Assembly (NCBI GenBank): GCA_013823135.1
Contig: PNLP01000049.1
Span: 1 to 51,744 of the forward strand
DNA: 51,744 bases
Direction of reading: 5' to 3'
DNA from: Planctomycetaceae bacterium
Lineage (GTDB): Bacteria; Planctomycetota; Planctomycetia; Gemmatales; Gemmataceae
The translations under genes were made by a program, and so were the position numbers. Every line of letters starts with the position of its first letter. The first letter of the stretch is position 1. Below the pieces are notes generated by a model. The model did no database searches, was not told the DNA's origin, and saw nothing but the letters and a program-made list of their open reading frames with translations. Shown in pieces: positions 26,908-35,894 of the stretch.

Positions 26908-27777
26908 ATGTCCAGAAAGCTCTCTTCCCTCGGACTCGACATGCCAGATGACTTCCCCGTGGACGCCTACGACGGAGTATCTGCAAAGATTCAGCCTGCT
27001 CGGGAAGTAACTGCTCAAGAAGCCAAGATGGCATTGATGGCCCTTGCCTACAGATTTCTTGCTTGCTCCGACCACGATTCAGCTTTCAGTAAACTTGTTG
27101 CCGAGCATGGTGTTGCTCCACCTATTCAACAACGGTACGAGCAAGAACGCGAGCTATTCAACTTCTTCGTGAACGGCCTCTCGGCTATCGAATGCCTTTC
27201 TTACAGCCTTCACGCAGTGGCAGGAATCATTGACTCGACGAGCTTTCCTCTGGATACCTTCAAAAAGAAGAAAGCCGTAAGTCTAGAGTTGACAGTTAAG
27301 CGGTTCGAGAAGCGATTTCCAGGGGATGGGCTTACACAAGCACTCCATTCTCTTTTGGATGATAAGGAGAACGAGCGGTGGGAAGGAATACGGAATATCC
27401 TAACCCATCGGGTGACATTTGGGCGAGCATTCTCAAAGAACCTGAGTTTCCCTGAGCTAGATACAGCCTGTTTCCATCCGGTCGAACTCAAGCCCAAAGG
27501 CGAAGATAAGACCGAGCTGGAAGTCATCGTTATCGACGAAACCACAACACGACAACGGCGAGAATGGTTGTCCGCATCAATCACGAAGGTGCTAGTCGAG
27601 GCCGAAACATTCGTTACGCGAAACGAAGAACTCTTTCGGGGAAGCGATGCTCCACTCTCGCTACGTCTCAAGCCAATCAATATTCCGTTTGAAGCGGATG
27701 GAGCGGTCAGCCGGTTAGCAGATAAGAAAATAGCTATTGAGCAGGAAAGCGACGATACCATCTCAGCAAATGAGTGA
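26908..27777 (+). CDS. Hypothetical protein with possible HEPN-type motif
   Basis: A 289-aa protein. ATG 26908 is chosen because GGAGGCGAGG lies immediately ahead, and the upstream extension has no protein character. The central region is strongly helical: ERELFNFFVNGLSAIECLSYSLHAV, then a Lys-rich segment, then WEGIRNILTHRVTFGR. The RNILTH sequence fits the R-x4-H motif of HEPN ribonuclease domains, and the helices before it suit a HEPN four-helix bundle. I infer HEPN-like but cannot confirm it. No antitoxin-like nucleotidyltransferase gene is adjacent. Confidence 0.55.
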   Translation: MSRKLSSLGLDMPDDFPVDAYDGVSAKIQPAREVTAQEAKMALMALAYRFLACSDHDSAFSKLVAEHGVAPPIQQRYEQERELFNFFVNGLSAIECLSYSLHAVAGIIDSTSFPLDTFKKKKAVSLELTVKRFEKRFPGDGLTQALHSLLDDKENERWEGIRNILTHRVTFGRAFSKNLSFPELDTACFHPVELKPKGEDKTELEVIVIDETTTRQRREWLSASITKVLVEAETFVTRNEELFRGSDAPLSLRLKPINIPFEADGAVSRLADKKIAIEQESDDTISANE

Positions 27778-27791
27778 CTATGATTACCTCC

Positions 27792-28238
27792 CTATTTTCT
27801 GCTCACTTTCCTGAGTTGATGGGCAGTTCGAGGAGCAAGCTGGTGCGAGGAACCAGCCGAAAAAGCTATTTCGGTCCGCGAGTTATCCGCGTCAAGGCGG
27901 TGCTTCGGGTATATCTCGGTGGTCCGATGCGGGTGAACGATGAACGCACCGATGTAGAGGGATTCCCCAAGCCGGACGGGGGCACTGACGACCATAGTGA
28001 CGCCGTGGGATGTTGCCGAGTCAAGCAGCGGTGAGAGACGGTGGTCGTTCTCGGAGAACGCCAGCCCTACGGCCAATTCCAATTCGTAGCCGATCAGGGA
28101 AAGTTCGGGGAAGACGACGACTCTTGCCCCTACCTCAGCGGCACGGCAAGCCAGGCGAATATGCTCATCGAGGTTCGCCAGCACGTCGCCCGCCACAGGG
28201 CAGGTTTGTGCTACGGCAATCGAACGCGAGTTTCGCAT
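27792..28238 (-). pseudogene. Truncated nitrilase/carbon-nitrogen hydrolase
   Basis: A 148-aa N-terminal piece of a nitrilase-superfamily enzyme. VVVFPELSLIGYELE contains the catalytic Glu and YPKHRLDADNSRTE the catalytic Lys, but the third residue, a Cys in a later segment, is missing. The frame ends shortly after with unrelated sequence (HQLAPRTAHQLRKVSRK). Full-length members are about 260-330 aa. The enzyme cannot be active as it stands. The break is near 27,850, next to the HEPN-like gene, suggesting that insertion of that cassette cut it. Confidence 0.7.
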
Positions 28239-28461
28239 ACTTCACTCTTCGGCATGACCTGGTTCGCCATCACCTGTGAAACTTCTCGCACTTGCTTCGA
28301 TTCGATGCAAGAAGTGACCGGCCATTTTGTCATCGCCCTGGCCCGGTGGTGATGCTGGCTACGGCAACCCTGGCCCGGACCCGCTCGACCACCTGGCGGT
28401 CATGTTCGAGCGAGCGGGCCAGTGAATGCACATTATCAAGCCGACTAAAGTCTGGGTCCCA

Positions 28462-29187
28462 TTACGGCCGCAAGCAGGCCGGCGGCTCATCCGGCAGCTC
28501 GAACGCACACGGATCGCCGTCCTCATCGTCCGCGACCGAGTTCGTCTGACTAACCACCGCAGGCAACAGGCTGTCAGGCACCGGCGGCGTGATTACCGGA
28601 TCGGCACCTCGAACCGGTACGATCCGTTCGACAATTTCCAGCACCACCGGCCTGCCACCGCTGATCTCTTGTGAGGTCCGTTCGGTCACCTCACCGATAG
28701 CCAGCCTCTCGAGTTTGCATGCCTCTACAAGAAACCTTAAAACGTCACCGGCGGCCATCTCCGAAGCTGGCAATGTTTGTAGAGCTTCGATTGCCCGAGC
28801 CTGGAGTGTACGGGCCGCGTTCGCGTGCCTCTCATTCATCGCCTTGACAGCGTCGATCTGTGCGACGCGTGCGGCCCGATCAACTTCCGCATCCCAGGCA
28901 GCGGCCCTCGCAACCCAGTCGTGCCGGCGCGACCACGAGCTAATGTGCCCCCGGCGACGATGCCTGGCGCTCGATGGAGCCTCTTCGGGCGCTCGGGCAG
29001 GCGGTGGGTAGAGTTGTCGGTCTACTTCGTCGAGGGTGCGGCGCGGGCCAAGGTCGCGGTACCGCTGGAAAGCGTGCCAAGCCGGCGAGGATTCGCCAAC
29101 TTGACGCTCCCAGGAGTGCGGTGTGAGGTCGCCGTCGGTGATAGGGGCAGATTCGATGGAGCGGTCACCGTCCGATGAGGCATGCAT
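28462..29187 (-). CDS. Hypothetical protein, possibly terminase-small-subunit-like
   Basis: A 241-aa frame counted from ATG 29187 (MHASSDGD), which has GGAAC upstream; a longer frame from 29274 is possible. Residues ~30-120 contain SPAWHAFQRYRDLG, then RRHDWVARAAAWDAEVDRAAR, a Trp/Arg pattern found in small phage-type DNA-binding proteins. A helical segment and an acidic C-terminus follow. No large terminase, portal or capsid gene lies nearby, so packaging is unlikely to be its role here. It lies on the same strand as the replication protein, downstream of the putative iterons. Confidence 0.5.
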   Translation of the reverse strand: MHASSDGDRSIESAPITDGDLTPHSWERQVGESSPAWHAFQRYRDLGPRRTLDEVDRQLYPPPARAPEEAPSSARHRRRGHISSWSRRHDWVARAAAWDAEVDRAARVAQIDAVKAMNERHANAARTLQARAIEALQTLPASEMAAGDVLRFLVEACKLERLAIGEVTERTSQEISGGRPVVLEIVERIVPVRGADPVITPPVPDSLLPAVVSQTNSVADDEDGDPCAFELPDEPPACLRP

Positions 29188-29444
29188 GTGAGGTTCCAAT
29201 CTAAGAATCAACCAGAATGAACTGCTGTGTTCATGGTCTTGCGATGGCGCGGCGATGTTCTTGGCGAAAGCCATCCGTGTCGGTTGTCCGCAACGCCGCC
29301 GAGGCCGACGTGAAGGGAAAGACTGTACCGAAGCGGGCGACAGAACGCATACCGGGTGAACTCATCCCAGCCTGAGATCGCTTTTCATTCGAGCCGTGGT
29401 GATATGGGGTCGCTCGGGTCTCGCAAGCGACCATCGAGCCTCGA

Positions 29445-29800
29445 AACTGCCGGAAGGGCAGTTCCAAGAACCTGCCGACGGGCCATTTTTGGTCAAACTG
29501 CCGGATTCAACTCCTGGGATTTGCAGCGAACGCCACCGCTTGAGGCAGTTGCGGCAGTTTCCCGAACGGAAGAGAGAGAGCAGATAACACCAGTGAAAGG
29601 AGAGGAGTCTCAAGCCGTCTCCAATCACAACCTCTAGTTCCCCTCTGTTTCCTTATCTCTCTCCCTCTTAATTGAAACTGCCTTAACTGCCTTACCTGTT
29701 CAATTTCCCGAGGATTTCTAGGACTTGATGGTCCGGCAGTTTCAGAAACCGTCTCGCAAAAACTTCCTCAAGCCGCCGGAAACTGCCACGAAAGGCAGTT
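29445..29800. repeat. Iteron-like cluster, candidate replication origin
   Basis: Ten exact copies of the 7-mer AACTGCC or its complement occur in 356 bp: forward at 29445, 29496, 29676, 29685 and 29781; reverse at 29457, 29544, 29553, 29735 and 29794. Several extend to GAAACTGCC. A pyrimidine-rich, AT-richer stretch (about 29,634-29,675) lies in the middle and could serve as an unwinding region. The cluster starts 14 bp after the 3' end of the replication-protein gene. Repeated short binding sites beside a rep gene are the mark of iteron origins in plasmids and phages. Function is inferred; spacing is irregular. Confidence 0.65.
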
Positions 29801-29813
29801 CCGGTTACGAGCG

Positions 29814-32800
29814 TCAAATCGAGTCGAACACGTCCTGAGCGGGGTTGTCCGGTTCCTGTGGCAGGTCCTTCGGCTTGGCCCCGGTGAGGGTGCACGCCTT
29901 GATGTGAACGACAGGTCGGTTCGGGACGCCACCGAGCGACCGACGAACGGTCTGGCCACGGTCTGAGTCACGGGTCGCCAAAAAGCCAAGCTCGCGGAGT
30001 CGTTTCCGGATCGTCCTCGCACCAACGTGGAACCCGTCCCCTTGCTCGCGGGCCAGGGCACACGCTGCCGCGTAACTGGAATCGGGTTCGAGATACAGAT
30101 CGGCTCCGACCACCCACCCGACGCACGGGCCAAGCGGCTGCCACTCCCCGTCGCCGACTCCCGTTGTCCGCAACCGCCACCCCCACCTCGCGGGCGTGTT
30201 GTCCGGAGGTGCGCCGTCTGTCGCCAAGGGCTCTCCAGGTGCCAACCCGTCGGCACCGGCGATGTGCGCCTTCCCTGACGCGATGGTGGCGGCCAGGAGT
30301 CGAAGAAACTTACTGGCAGGTTCCTCAGCTCCCTGATCGTCTGTCTGACGCACGGCAGCGTCACACAAGGCCTCGCGACAACGGGTCTCATGCGCCAGGG
30401 CTTCCTCAGGTGTGATCGCCCCGACCTCTTGCGCGAATCGGAGGAACCACGTCAAGCCCACCAGCAACTCGGCAACGATGGCAGGTGTACGTCGGTGTTG
30501 CCCACTTCGAGCCACCAAGTCGCGCTCCCCTTCCACCTCGGCGGCCAAGCCTGCCTTCATCCGTGCGTACTGCGGGGCGAGCCAACGGAGATACGCTGCC
30601 ATCGCTCTCGCGTAACAACCTGACGCCGCGTCTCGCTGACAGTCCGTCAGCCGGTCAGTATTCACGGCCCCAGGTTCCACGTCGATCTGCATCATGCGGG
30701 CTTGGAGCGACTGGCCACGCGGCGATTCCTCACCCGTCGAGAGGATCAGACACCTCGGCGGCTTGTCCGGTCGGAGGCTTGTGTCGGCCCGCATCCGCTG
30801 GCGACCCGCGCTGTTTCCCGCAGCGCGCAACACTTGATCGGCCTTCTGGTGGTAACGGGCCGCGTCAGGCCCATTTGGAGGGCAGAAGTCGTCAATCGTC
30901 GTCAGGGTGTCTTTGGCGGCGTGTGCAAGGGCCTCCAGAGAGTTGCCCGAGCTGCTCCAGTTCGCTGGCAGGTGTCGGGCATCCAGGCCCTTGCCCCAGT
31001 GTCGCTGGGCCAGAGAAGCCAGTTCGGACTTGAAGCTGCCGGTCAGTCCGTTCATCGCGACGGTCAAATCCGTGTCGCCGAGAACCGCCCGCCAGACTGC
31101 CGCGACCAGCGGGTAAACGACCCGGTCTGGAGCAAGCCGGTCAAGCAGACGGAGACTCGACCGAATGTCCCGATCCTGTTCCGCAAGAATTGGCGACTCA
31201 GGGAGTACCATTCGGCCTAGCGAGTCTGGCAGCTTCACCTCCACTTTCGCGACCGCTCCACTGCCCCCGATTGCCCCACCACCGTGGAGGTAGACCCATC
31301 GTCCTTCAACTTGTCGCCAGCCAGTGTGGGCGTAGGCGGTCCGCCGGTGGATGCGACCTGACAGGTACTGTATCGCGACTCGCAGGTGGTTTCGTGCCGA
31401 CCGAACGGCGTACACGATGGCCTGCGCTCCCCAACCCGGCGTGACCCACTCCATTTTGTCGTACTCGTCGGCCCGGACCTCGATCTCTGGAAGTTGCCTG
31501 CCGCCCTGAAGTGACCCGACGATGGAGAAGTTAGTGGTGGTCTCGGCACCATCATCGCGGCTCACCTCGCCGGTGATCCGAGCCGCGAAATTGCACAACG
31601 GGGAGTCTTCGATCTCGCCGTTGGCATTCGTACCCCGTTGGCAAATACATCCGCCGGCAACGACGTACTGGAGAGTCGTGGTTGGGGCATTACCAGCGGT
31701 CACCGGCCGGGCAGCATACACCGCCCGCTCGGTCGCCTCGAACTCTTCGTCCGCGACCAAACTGGCCCACACGCCGATCCTGACCCAGCGGTCACGCTCC
31801 GCTTCCTCACCGCGTGAGGCCGCCAAGGCCGCTTCCTCTGCTGAGTGAAGCTCCATCTGGCTCAGCATGCCCCGTGTCCGCGCAGCCAAGGACAAGTACT
31901 TGCGATAGGGTGGTTCCGGGCACAGGGCCTCGATGGCAGCCTCAGGCAAGTCGCTGGGAGTCGGGAGGGGACAGTTCTCAGGCCAACCAGAGTAAGGTTC
32001 GCCTGGCGGAACCGAGACGGACTCAATAATGCCTGCGAGTCCATTACCGAGAGCCTCAAGGTCCTTCTGACAAGCGATAGACGGGATGCGGTCAGCCACC
32101 CACTGGTGGTAATTGGAGTAGCCGACCGGGGACCGGCACCAGAACGCGAGTTCGATCCCCGCTTCGCGGAGCTTCTCAGCCACCTCCGCCGCCCAATCGC
32201 CGGGTCCGACACAGAACCACCCGCGATCAGCCATGCCACGCTGACGAATCGTTTCGATAAGAATCGGGAGGCCCGTCTCAAAGTTGGGCACAGCGACCGC
32301 ACAGACTCCGATTGTCCAGAAGGCGAGTGCGTCGAGCGGGTTCTGTGTGACGACGACGATGCCGGGAATTTCATCCCAGAGACACGGGGCAACGATCCCG
32401 GGGCCACCGACCTCCACGGGCAGGCGGTCCCCGAATGGGATCACAAACAGGCCGCCAACTTCACCCCGAACGTCAGACAGTGGGAGCAGCAGGCTGTCTC
32501 CCTTCACTCCGATTTGCTCGGGGAGTCGCCCCTCCTTGCACTTCGCCGCGTCGGCTTTGGGGTAGAATGCCGCCTCGGCCAGTGACAGGGCGTTGAGGCT
32601 GACGCGGTATCGTTTGGCCAGTGGGACCCGCGCACAGGCCATGCGTGTCTCGACGCGTGCGAATCGCAGGATATCAGCAGCATTCACCTCCGGTTGAGTA
32701 GGCACCGGAATGAAGTCCATGAGACTTGGTGGGGCAGGTGGAGTAATCGCGCGCGTTGATGCCTCACTAAAAAATGGGGGCAGCTCCCGCACCCCTTCCG

Positions 32801-34028
32801 GAGCGTTCGACGCGAGCGCGAGCAATTCGGAGACGGGCCGTTTGTCTCGAAACAGGAAATCGCGAAGCGATTCTCCACCACCGTTCTCGAACTCGGAGGG
32901 CAAGCGAACATCCTTGATGACTCGGCAGGATCGAGCCATCGGCTCGACCCACCGGTTGGCTCCCACCGCGCCGCCCCAATCGCGTGTGTGCGTAACATAC
33001 ACGGTCTTGCCCGCGAGAAATTCAAACCACTCGGGTACGACATCTTCGAGGGGGCCGAAACAGTTTGCCACGACGACGTGACGACCGAGGAGGCCGGCAG
33101 AGTTAAGGGCCGCGTGAAGGGTGAGCAAGTCGTAGAGACGCTCAACTTTCCAAATCACCTCGACGGCTGGACCGGTGCCATCACGCTCGGCGGCGAGGGC
33201 CCGCAGACCGTAACTCCCGAGCAGACTGCCTTTCGTCCAATGGGGGCAACGAGTGTGAATCTGAGACGCCTCCTGGTCTGGCCCGCTGTTCACAACCATG
33301 GGGCCACCAAGCGAGTCGGCGACCACCCAAGCCGACGGCTCGGCGTCCACCATCTCGGGGGAACAGTGCCCTGGGAATGCCAGGACATATTGTGAGTGTT
33401 CGACCGGGGCCGAGCGTGGGTAGCGAGCATACACGCCACCGTTCTGCTGGACTGCAGTGAGACCGAACCCACCGATTGACTCTGCCCAGCCACGCGAGAT
33501 TCCGTCTCCAACTGAGCGTTGGTCCAGGAACTCGATCTCGTCGGCCGACTCGCGAGGTGGTGGACCGAAGGGCAACCTGACGCCAGCTTTATCGGCGTAA
33601 TGTTTGCGGGCGGTGCAAAGGTCGGGGAAGCGACCTGACCTGACGGCGAACTCCCACAGGCTCAGGGAGTAGCGGTGACCCCGGAGGTACCGCCACCGTC
33701 CTCGCGCGGGCCCTGTCCCAACATTAACGGCAGTGGTAGGCGTTGCATCGGCCGAGCCTGTTGCCTTGCACGGAAGCCAACCCCCGGCGAGCAAGGTGTC
33801 AGTCGTGAAGCCGACTCCCAGATCGGAAAATTCCTTGCGAATGTCGAGGGCCGTGAGCGTAGTGGCTTCTGCCTCTCGCCAAGGTTTAGGATCAACAGGG
33901 GCGGCTCCCTTCCGGGGCCTTGGTGTGAAGATCGGGGCAAGTTGTGGGGAGTCGGGGCGCTCAGAACCAAGTTGGTCCGGAGGCAAAGGGTCGGCGGGGT
34001 TGCCGGCCGAGGGGTCGGTAGTGCACAC
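29814..34028 (-). CDS. Primase/helicase-type replication protein with DUF927-like region
   Basis: A 1404-aa protein from GTG 34026-34028 with GAGG 8 nt upstream. The C-terminal half has GWRQVEGRWVYLHGGGAIG near residue 900, characteristic of DUF927 primase-helicase proteins. A Walker A segment GLTGSFKSEL (Lys at residue 1000) and TTIDDF as a Walker B-like segment follow. Around residues 500-680 the sequence resembles a TOPRIM-type primase part (VVVTQNPLDALAFW, GWFCVGPGDWAAE). The N-terminal ~400 residues carry WP and Trp-rich segments and are less clear. Such fused proteins start replication of plasmids, phages and satellites. The iteron-like repeats lie directly past its stop. Confidence 0.7.
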   Translation of the reverse strand: MCTTDPSAGNPADPLPPDQLGSERPDSPQLAPIFTPRPRKGAAPVDPKPWREAEATTLTALDIRKEFSDLGVGFTTDTLLAGGWLPCKATGSADATPTTAVNVGTGPARGRWRYLRGHRYSLSLWEFAVRSGRFPDLCTARKHYADKAGVRLPFGPPPRESADEIEFLDQRSVGDGISRGWAESIGGFGLTAVQQNGGVYARYPRSAPVEHSQYVLAFPGHCSPEMVDAEPSAWVVADSLGGPMVVNSGPDQEASQIHTRCPHWTKGSLLGSYGLRALAAERDGTGPAVEVIWKVERLYDLLTLHAALNSAGLLGRHVVVANCFGPLEDVVPEWFEFLAGKTVYVTHTRDWGGAVGANRWVEPMARSCRVIKDVRLPSEFENGGGESLRDFLFRDKRPVSELLALASNAPEGVRELPPFFSEASTRAITPPAPPSLMDFIPVPTQPEVNAADILRFARVETRMACARVPLAKRYRVSLNALSLAEAAFYPKADAAKCKEGRLPEQIGVKGDSLLLPLSDVRGEVGGLFVIPFGDRLPVEVGGPGIVAPCLWDEIPGIVVVTQNPLDALAFWTIGVCAVAVPNFETGLPILIETIRQRGMADRGWFCVGPGDWAAEVAEKLREAGIELAFWCRSPVGYSNYHQWVADRIPSIACQKDLEALGNGLAGIIESVSVPPGEPYSGWPENCPLPTPSDLPEAAIEALCPEPPYRKYLSLAARTRGMLSQMELHSAEEAALAASRGEEAERDRWVRIGVWASLVADEEFEATERAVYAARPVTAGNAPTTTLQYVVAGGCICQRGTNANGEIEDSPLCNFAARITGEVSRDDGAETTTNFSIVGSLQGGRQLPEIEVRADEYDKMEWVTPGWGAQAIVYAVRSARNHLRVAIQYLSGRIHRRTAYAHTGWRQVEGRWVYLHGGGAIGGSGAVAKVEVKLPDSLGRMVLPESPILAEQDRDIRSSLRLLDRLAPDRVVYPLVAAVWRAVLGDTDLTVAMNGLTGSFKSELASLAQRHWGKGLDARHLPANWSSSGNSLEALAHAAKDTLTTIDDFCPPNGPDAARYHQKADQVLRAAGNSAGRQRMRADTSLRPDKPPRCLILSTGEESPRGQSLQARMMQIDVEPGAVNTDRLTDCQRDAASGCYARAMAAYLRWLAPQYARMKAGLAAEVEGERDLVARSGQHRRTPAIVAELLVGLTWFLRFAQEVGAITPEEALAHETRCREALCDAAVRQTDDQGAEEPASKFLRLLAATIASGKAHIAGADGLAPGEPLATDGAPPDNTPARWGWRLRTTGVGDGEWQPLGPCVGWVVGADLYLEPDSSYAAACALAREQGDGFHVGARTIRKRLRELGFLATRDSDRGQTVRRSLGGVPNRPVVHIKACTLTGAKPKDLPQEPDNPAQDVFDSI

Positions 34029-34234
34029 TGTTGCGTCCTCATTATCTTGACGATTCGGCTTCTGGGGAGTCGCCGAACCGTCAGGGAGTTGGGAGTGGGA
34101 GTTAGGGAAGTGTTTTCAGTTGGCGGTAAGGGATCAGTCCGTGCCGCCTGCCTGTTTCGAGTGAGATCGGTAAGGGTTATGAATCTCGTAGCGGCTTGGT
34201 CCCACAATAGGCCAAGCCGCTGGCCATTTGGGGA

Positions 34235-34498
34235 TTACACAACAACCTCGGGGTCGGAGGTCAGATAGCCGGCGCGGGCGAGGGCAGCCAGCACGAGAGG
34301 TAGCTCCTCTCGTCGCACGACCCGATAGCCGCCAACACGACGATGGGTTTCGACGATCAATCCCAGTTCAAACACCCTCCTAACCATCCAGGTCTGGATT
34401 GGGCGGCCGTCCGGAGTCCGGTAACCCTGGTTTCGCAGCTCGCGAGCAAGCTCGCCCGTCGTCAGTTCAGATTGGTTCGTCTCGATCATCACGGTCAT
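34235..34498 (-). CDS. Small winged-helix/MerR-like DNA-binding protein
   Basis: An 87-aa protein beginning MTVMIETNQSELTTGEL. TGELARELRNQGYRTPDGRPIQTWMVRRVFELGLI followed by GGYRVVRREELPLVLAAL is the pattern of a MerR/excisionase-like winged helix: recognition helix, wing, and a final dimer-type helix. It lies 206 bp upstream of the replication-protein gene on the same strand and probably regulates it or helps excision. The short separate gap suggests its own promoter for the replication gene. Confidence 0.7.
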   Translation of the reverse strand: MTVMIETNQSELTTGELARELRNQGYRTPDGRPIQTWMVRRVFELGLIVETHRRVGGYRVVRREELPLVLAALARAGYLTSDPEVVV

Positions 34499-34710
34499 TT
34501 GGGGTCCTCAGAGAGCCTTGGTCGCGTGAGATCACGCGACCGGGCCGTGAATGGTAAATCCACCGAGGCTGAACGGAAAGCCACACCACGTTGCCCAGGT
34601 CATAGCGGAGTTGGTTGAGCGCTGGGCCGAGGCGGCGGAAATACTTCAGGAATAAGGCATCATGAGGCTTTCGAGTGCGATGAGATTCGTGGCGAACGGG
34701 CGAAAACAAG

Positions 34711-34752
34711 GCATTCTGAGGGCGTCGCTGTGAATCGCTGCCCTCAGAATGC
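34711..34752. repeat. 13-bp perfect inverted repeat (hairpin 1)
   Basis: GCATTCTGAGGGC at 34711-34723 and its complement at 34740-34752, with a 16-base loop. No T-run follows on either strand. It may be a structured 3' end or a protein-binding palindrome of the element. Confidence 0.6.
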
Positions 34753-34778
34753 TGCCACGACCGGAGCCGGTACCGCCC

Positions 34779-34810
34779 GCTTGCGGCTTGCCGAGCCGAG
34801 AGCCGCAAGC
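34779..34810. repeat. 10-bp perfect inverted repeat (hairpin 2)
   Basis: GCTTGCGGCT at 34779-34788 pairs with AGCCGCAAGC at 34801-34810 around a 12-base loop, 26 bp after hairpin 1. Two GC-rich palindromes side by side recall transfer or replication origins, or tandem terminators. Confidence 0.55.
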
Positions 34811-35015
34811 CCGGCGACCGGAAGCAGGATCGTGCAACCGCATTCCGCGACGGAACCCATACTCCTGCCAAGCTTCGTCATGAACGCGCTGGTTCGGTGC
34901 CTGGCATTGGAGCAGGAAGCACGGTAGCCTGACGGCCTGTCGCGGGCTGGCTCATCACTCACATCGAATGCCTCTTGCCGCGACGTAGGCGGTTGAGCGA
35001 TGGCCACCATCGGCA

Positions 35016-35438
35016 TCACTTGCCCTCTTCGGGTTTGTCCGTTTCGGCGAGGCGAGCTTTGGACTCGGCAGCCGTAAAGATTCGGGCTTGGAACGCGACG
35101 ATATGCGTTCGGTGCGTTTTGGCACCGTCTTCGTCGTACTCGCTCATCTGGTCCAGAAGCTCATCGAACAACTTCAGTTGCTGTTCGCGTGGCATCAGCC
35201 CGACAGGAATCATTGCGCCGACGTGAAACGTCACGGTTACTTCGCCGTCGAGGTACTCCAGCGTGCCGCCCTCCGTGAGGTGACTCTCCCGTTCTTCGTC
35301 GGTCCAGTCCTTCGTCATGACCCGAAGCATCTGTTGAAGTTGCTCCCTCGCGTCGGCCGCTGGCGTTGCCTTCGGGGCTGGCTTCTTTTTGGTCGTCTTG
35401 AGCTTCGGGGTCGGTTTGGCTTTCGGCTTCGTGGGCAT
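35016..35438 (-). CDS. Hypothetical protein with Lys/Pro-rich N-terminus
   Basis: A 140-aa protein; AAGGAG precedes the ATG by 8 nt. The first ~30 residues are a Lys/Pro/Thr-rich basic tail (MPTKPKAKPTPK...), which may bind nucleic acid. The rest is a mixed alpha/beta domain (YLDGEVTVTFHVGAMIPVGLMP) followed by helices and an acidic end. No family recognised. The basic start resembles that of the zinc-ribbon protein at 35895-36170, hinting at related origin. Confidence 0.65.
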   Translation of the reverse strand: MPTKPKAKPTPKLKTTKKKPAPKATPAADAREQLQQMLRVMTKDWTDEERESHLTEGGTLEYLDGEVTVTFHVGAMIPVGLMPREQQLKLFDELLDQMSEYDEDGAKTHRTHIVAFQARIFTAAESKARLAETDKPEEGK

Positions 35439-35600
35439 TGGGCAAACTCCTTAGATGGTGGGCGATCAAACGCACTCTTCACGCTCGGCCATCGCGTCAT
35501 TGGGCGAGATGTTGGTTGTCCAATTCACGCGGGATACTTATCGCCCCGTGTTGCACCGCACCAACTCGCACAGCCATTCGCAAGTAGCGCGTGGCATGGC

Positions 35601-35885
35601 TCACGGCAGCAAGGTGCCGTTGTCGCCACGCAGCCCGACCTGGACTGCCGCATCCACCACCGACTTCATGTGTTCGGGCGTGTCGATGGGGTGCAGAAGC
35701 ATGAGCCGGATTAGTGCTACCATCTGCTCATGAGTGCAACCGGCCGGTGATGATGGCATCACAGCACCCCCGTCGAACGCCGGATCGGAAGATTGACATT
35801 TTGTCTTCTGTTGATTCACATATCGAACAACATCAAGCCACTCGCGAAAGGGCGGCAGCACTTGGGATCGCTGCCGCGCGTACAA
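35601..35885 (-). CDS. Possible small hypothetical protein
   Basis: A 94-aa frame starting from TTG 35885, only 10 bp after the stop of the upstream gene, with no clear ribosome site. An internal ATG at 35759 would give 52 residues. The C-terminal part, EQMVALIRLMLLHPIDTPEHMKSVVDAA, is helical. No family recognised. Confidence 0.35.
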   Translation of the reverse strand: MYARQRSQVLPPFREWLDVVRYVNQQKTKCQSSDPAFDGGAVMPSSPAGCTHEQMVALIRLMLLHPIDTPEHMKSVVDAAVQVGLRGDNGTLLP

Positions 35886-35894
35886 CTCGGAACA

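Larger units (their letters stand above)
34499..35015. other. Non-coding region with two hairpins
   Basis: A 517-bp gap within the minus-strand gene string. Open frames on both strands here overlap each other and lack ribosome sites. It holds the two perfect inverted repeats listed next. A terminator for the gene at 35016-35438 and a promoter for the HTH gene are expected here, but neither is unmistakable. Confidence 0.5.
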
